From positions 1 through 16,252 of the forward strand of contig CAZDMQ010000072.1 in the NCBI GenBank assembly GCA_964506685.1: 16,252 nucleotides of DNA, written 5' to 3'. The translations under genes and the position numbers were made by a program. Every line of letters starts with the position of its first letter. The stretch's first letter is position 1. This document shows, in pieces, positions 13,465 to 16,252 of this stretch. The notes under the pieces were generated by a model that was not told where the DNA came from, made no database searches, and saw nothing but the letters and a program-made list of their open reading frames with translations. The DNA comes from UBA5336 sp964506685 (lineage in GTDB: Bacteria; Pseudomonadota; Alphaproteobacteria; Caulobacterales; Hyphomonadaceae).

Positions 13465-14577
13465 ATGCGCATCGGCGTTCCAACAGAGATCAAGACCCAG
13501 GAATTTCGTGTCGGGCTGTCGCCGGAAAGCGTGGGTGAACTCGTCCAGGCGGGCCATGCGGTCCTCGTCCAGGCGGGCGCCGGCGAGGGATCGGGCTTCC
13601 CCGATACCGCCTACGCCAGCATGGGCGCGACGATCGTTCCCGATGCCGAAGCCGTGTTCACCGGCGCCGAGCTGATCGTGAAGGTCAAGGAACCCCAACC
13701 CGAAGAGTGCGCCCGCCTGACCCCCGATCACACCCTTTTCACCTATCTCCACCTCGCCGCAGACCCGGTCCAGGCCGAAGGCCTCCTCACCTCCGGCGCC
13801 ACCGCCATCGCCTATGAAACGGTGACCGACCCCGAAGGCCGCCTGCCGCTGCTGACACCCATGAGCCAGGTGGCGGGCCGCATGTCGATGCAGGTTGCGG
13901 CATGGGCGCTGATGAAGACACGGCGCGGACGCGGCCTTCTGCTCGGCGGGGTGCCAGGCGTCGCCCCGGCGCGCGTGGTCATCATTGGCGGCGGCGTGTC
14001 AGGCACCAATGCGGCGGAAATCGCCGCTGGCATGCGCGCCGATGTCACCGTGTTCGACCGCTCCATGGCGCGGCTGGAAGCGCTCGACGTGCAGTTCAAT
14101 GGCCTCCTGCGGACCATGTACTCCACCCGCGCCGCACTGGCCGAGGCGGTGAAGGAGGCCGATCTCGTGATCGGCGCGGTCCTCATCCCCGGTGCGGCAG
14201 CGCCGAAACTCGTTACCCGCGCGCAACTCGCGACCATGAAGCCCGGGGCGGTACTGGTCGATATCGCCATCGACCAGGGCGGCTGTTTCGAGACCTCGCA
14301 CCCGACCACCCATGCCGACCCGATCTATGAGGTTGATGGCATCCTGCACTATTGCGTCGCCAACATGCCCGGCGCAGTGCCGCGCACCTCCACCTATGCG
14401 CTCAACAATGCCACCCTGCCTTTCGTTCTGGCGCTCGCGAACAAGGGCGTGCGGGCGGCGCTCAATGACGATCCCCACCTCGCCAACGGGCTGACGGTCA
14501 CCGGCGGCGCCATCGCGCATGAAGCGGTCGCCCGCGATCTCGGCCTGCCATGCCAGCGGCCGGACTGGCTGGCCTAG
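13465..14577 (+). CDS. ald: Alanine dehydrogenase (NAD-dependent)
   Basis: A 370-residue enzyme of the usual family length that interconverts L-alanine with pyruvate plus ammonium using NAD. Residues known to be catalytic or pyruvate-binding in characterised family members are all here: Arg15, Lys75, His96 and Asp270. The N-terminus MRIGVPTEIKTQEFRVGLSP is the family signature; the Rossmann-type loop IIGGGVSGTNAAEIAAGM at about 173-190 binds NAD; VDIAIDQGGCFETS (about 265-278) and the closing NMPGAVPRTSTYALNNAT block are conserved. The ATG at 13465 has a GGAGAG site about seven bases upstream. It is divergent from rrf2, with a 157-base gap containing the operator; whether the Rrf2 protein controls it is an inference. 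It ends 10 bases from the convergent SRAP gene. Confidence 0.96.
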   Translation: MRIGVPTEIKTQEFRVGLSPESVGELVQAGHAVLVQAGAGEGSGFPDTAYASMGATIVPDAEAVFTGAELIVKVKEPQPEECARLTPDHTLFTYLHLAADPVQAEGLLTSGATAIAYETVTDPEGRLPLLTPMSQVAGRMSMQVAAWALMKTRRGRGLLLGGVPGVAPARVVIIGGGVSGTNAAEIAAGMRADVTVFDRSMARLEALDVQFNGLLRTMYSTRAALAEAVKEADLVIGAVLIPGAAAPKLVTRAQLATMKPGAVLVDIAIDQGGCFETSHPTTHADPIYEVDGILHYCVANMPGAVPRTSTYALNNATLPFVLALANKGVRAALNDDPHLANGLTVTGGAIAHEAVARDLGLPCQRPDWLA

Positions 14578-14587
14578 GCAGACCCGC

Positions 14588-15262
14588 TCACACCTCCGCG
14601 ATCAGGTCCGGGCCGTTGTTGCGGACATTGCCAACAGCCGGCCCCACCGGCCAGGCGTGCATATCGGCCGACGGAAACGGCTCGAACAGGTCGGTGACAT
14701 CCCCGCTCTTCGGGTCGAGCCAGCGGGCGTAGCTGACAGGATCGAGGATCACCGGCATGCGCGTGTGCAGCCCGGCCATGACATCATTGGGCGTGGTGGT
14801 GAGGATGGTGAAGCTCTCGACATGCGATCCGTCGATCAGCGCCTGGTCCCAGAGGCCGGCCATGCAGAACCAGCGCCGGTTGCGCAACCCGATGGCAAAG
14901 GGCGTCTTCGCCCCCTTTGCGCCTGTCCATTCATAGAAGCCGCTCACCGGGACGAGACAGCGGCGATAGCGAAAGGCGCCGCGAAACACCGGCTTCTCGG
15001 CCACCGTCTCGCATTTCGCGTTGAAGCTCGTGAAAGTCTTTTCCTTCAGCGGCTTGGTCCACCAGGAGGGAATGAGGCTCCATATCATTGGCGCCATTTC
15101 CGTCGTCCCGGGCTCTGGCCCCGGTCGGATGACGGGCTGCAGGCTCATCGGCGCGGCATTATAGGTCGGCTCGGGCGGCTCCACGCCCTCAGGCGGGATC
15201 AGCGCCAGCGCGTCATGATACTCGGCCCAGCTGACCTCGTGCCTGAAGAAACGTCCGCACAT
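14588..15262 (-). CDS. SRAP-family protein (YedK/HMCES-like), abasic-site DNA-crosslinking
   Basis: A 224-residue SOS-response-associated peptidase (SRAP) domain protein. Members crosslink to abasic sites in single-stranded DNA through an N-terminal Cys, protecting the fork. The start is ATG 15262 because Cys2 must become the N-terminal residue after Met removal: the protein begins MCGRF. An ATG at 15286 in the same frame would bury Cys2 and is rejected. Other signature residues are Asn81 (SFNAKCET), Glu111 (SGFYEW) and His166 (LHTRMPVIL), matching the catalytic Asn, Glu and His of YedK. The NARxET motif reads NAKCET, with Lys for Arg. It is probably monocistronic, lying downstream of a terminator. 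No SOS box was recognised. Confidence 0.94.
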   Translation of the reverse strand: MCGRFFRHEVSWAEYHDALALIPPEGVEPPEPTYNAAPMSLQPVIRPGPEPGTTEMAPMIWSLIPSWWTKPLKEKTFTSFNAKCETVAEKPVFRGAFRYRRCLVPVSGFYEWTGAKGAKTPFAIGLRNRRWFCMAGLWDQALIDGSHVESFTILTTTPNDVMAGLHTRMPVILDPVSYARWLDPKSGDVTDLFEPFPSADMHAWPVGPAVGNVRNNGPDLIAEV

Positions 15263-15298
15263 GCGATCAGCGTAAGCCCCTGCCACGCGTTCGCCTAG

Positions 15299-15338
15299 AG
15301 AAGAAACAACAAGGGCGCAGCGATCGCTCGCTGCGCCC
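15299..15338 (-). terminator. Intrinsic terminator of the TadG-like gene
   Basis: On the minus strand an 11-bp perfect stem (15338-15328 paired with 15323-15313, arm GGGCGCAGCGA) has a four-base loop GCGA, a GNRA-type tetraloop, and is followed by a T-rich tail TTGTTGTTTCTTCT. It lies 22 bases past the stop of the TadG-like gene (15360) and upstream of the SRAP gene, so SRAP should have its own promoter in 15263-15298. Confidence 0.85.
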
Positions 15339-15359
15339 CGATTGGAAGCCGGGTCCGGC

Positions 15360-16252
15360 CTAGTCGGTGAGGATCGAGGTCACACCTTCGAACCCCATCG
15401 CGCCGAGACCGATTTCGAGGTCCTCGAAGGTCACGATCTGGTGGTAATACTCCTCCACATCCTGGGCATAATTGTCCGGCGTGCCGACGCAGTCCTTGAA
15501 GCCCTGGATCACTTCCGGCCGGTTGTTGCCGAGCACGTGGAAGATGTAGATCTCGATACCCTGGCTGCGGGCCGCCTGGCAGACGGCGACCATGTTCGCC
15601 ACATGCACCGGGTCAAGATTGTTGTAGCCCCAGGGCTGGGCAATATCGAACTCCCGGTCGAAGGCGGTGGTGTGACCATCGCTGAACACCAGCATCACCT
15701 TGCGGCGGGTCTTGATGGTCGCACCTGGATCGTTCGGATCGACCAACGAGGCCGGGTTCTCCGGATAGGTCAGCAGCGTGGGATCGGCGGTGGTGTTGCC
15801 CCACAGGCCCTGCCAGTTCGGCGAGAGCAGGCGCCAGGCCCAGGCGATCGACATGTCATACCGGCCTGTCCCCGCCTTGTTGAGATTTGGCAGGATATCA
15901 AAGATCGGTGTCGTGTCGTGAAGCGGACCGATGAGCTTCTGGTTGTTGCAGGACGGCGAGTTGCCGTCGGAATGATACTGGTCGCCGGAGCCGTAGCTAC
16001 GGAACTTCACCCCGCCCTCGCCTTCCGGCCGGACGTCGGACAGGAAGTACGGCAGCTGGGTGTTTTCAGCGAGACCGTACGCCTCGGAGTCGCCGAGATA
16101 GCGGGGGTGGACACAGCCATTCCAGCTCGGCGCCGAGACATTTGCATCATACTTGCTGTCGTCCTGGGGCGGCATGAAGTCGCCGAAGTCGAAGAAGGTG
16201 GCCTCCTCCGGCTCTTCCGGCGGCGGGGGTGGCGGCGGGGGTGGCGGGGGCG
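15360..16252 (-). CDS. TadG-like Tad pilus-associated VWA protein, C-terminal part (5' end outside window)
   Basis: The last 297 residues or so of a larger protein whose start lies beyond the right edge; an ATG at 16175 is internal, because the same frame continues open through at least 11 consecutive prolines (16221-16252) and a PEEPEEATFFDFGDF stretch. The von Willebrand A part shows MIDAS-like elements RKVMLVFSDGHTT and GTGRYDMSIAWAWRLLSPNWQGLWG; the latter is a recognised pattern in TadG-type proteins of Tad (Flp) pilus loci. The tail (CVGTPDNYAQD, then VEEYYHQIVTFEDLEIGLG) also fits. TadG proteins are anchored to the inner membrane and act in pilus assembly. Several extra Cys (HPRY-adjacent Cys, CNNQ, CQAAR, CVGT) suggest disulphides in the periplasm. 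No other tad genes are visible. Assignment as TadG-like is probable but not certain for want of the N-terminus. Confidence 0.78.
   Translation of the reverse strand, partial: PPPPPPPPPPPEEPEEATFFDFGDFMPPQDDSKYDANVSAPSWNGCVHPRYLGDSEAYGLAENTQLPYFLSDVRPEGEGGVKFRSYGSGDQYHSDGNSPSCNNQKLIGPLHDTTPIFDILPNLNKAGTGRYDMSIAWAWRLLSPNWQGLWGNTTADPTLLTYPENPASLVDPNDPGATIKTRRKVMLVFSDGHTTAFDREFDIAQPWGYNNLDPVHVANMVAVCQAARSQGIEIYIFHVLGNNRPEVIQGFKDCVGTPDNYAQDVEEYYHQIVTFEDLEIGLGAMGFEGVTSILTD

Noticed and set aside
15263..15286. Upstream ATG for the SRAP gene at 15286
   Set aside because: It would add eight residues before the catalytic Cys2, which must be exposed at the N-terminus; ATG 15262 (MCGRF) is used instead.

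Overview
The window looks like a chromosome segment from a GC-rich alphaproteobacterium. A MucR/Ros-family regulator and a Tad-pilus (TadG-type) protein, alongside a TorF-family porin and an RsrR-like Rrf2 regulator, would fit a marine, stalked-type lineage such as Maricaulales/Hyphomonadaceae. That placement is inference from gene content only. No tRNA, rRNA, insertion sequence, CRISPR array or integrase was seen.

Layout. (1) 1-487: a 5-bp tandem repeat at the left edge, then a mucR-like gene on the minus strand with an AT-rich upstream region. (2) 815-9046: ten tightly packed minus-strand genes forming one multi-subunit Mrp (Mnh)-type cation/proton antiporter operon. In transcription order these are E, F, G, a DUF4040/MrpA-C-terminal-like protein, B, C, then two antiporter-like (NuoM/N-type) subunits, a small two-helix protein, and a third, larger antiporter-like subunit (NuoL-type). 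Nine of the ten genes touch or overlap the next by stop/start fusion, or are 2 bases apart. (3) 9047-10199: a divergent intergenic region, then a secreted TorF-type porin with a strong intrinsic terminator. (4) 10337-12097: a Kef-type CPA2 antiporter with a TrkA-N domain. It ends in a convergent junction made almost wholly of a (CCGGA)n repeat. (5) 12124-13307: a minus-strand pair consisting of an Rrf2 regulator with candidate Fe-S ligands and a translationally coupled five-helix, histidine-bearing membrane protein. The pair is preceded by a perfect inverted-repeat operator. (6) 13465-14577: alanine dehydrogenase, divergent from the Rrf2 gene. (7) 14588-15262: an SRAP (YedK/HMCES) abasic-site-binding protein. 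(8) 15360-16252: the C-terminal part of a TadG-like von Willebrand A protein, cut by the window edge and followed by a terminator.

Together, regions 2-4 read as a cation and pH homeostasis neighbourhood: a Mrp complex, an outer-membrane porin and a Kef antiporter. The most unusual architecture is the Mrp operon. Its gene order matches the Mrp-like module of archaeal membrane-bound hydrogenases, it has no full-length MrpA, it carries three separate antiporter-like subunits, and subunit C has a large low-complexity insertion. The Rrf2/membrane-protein pair is the best candidate for a little-described redox-responsive unit. I found no clear evidence of a defence or mobile system.
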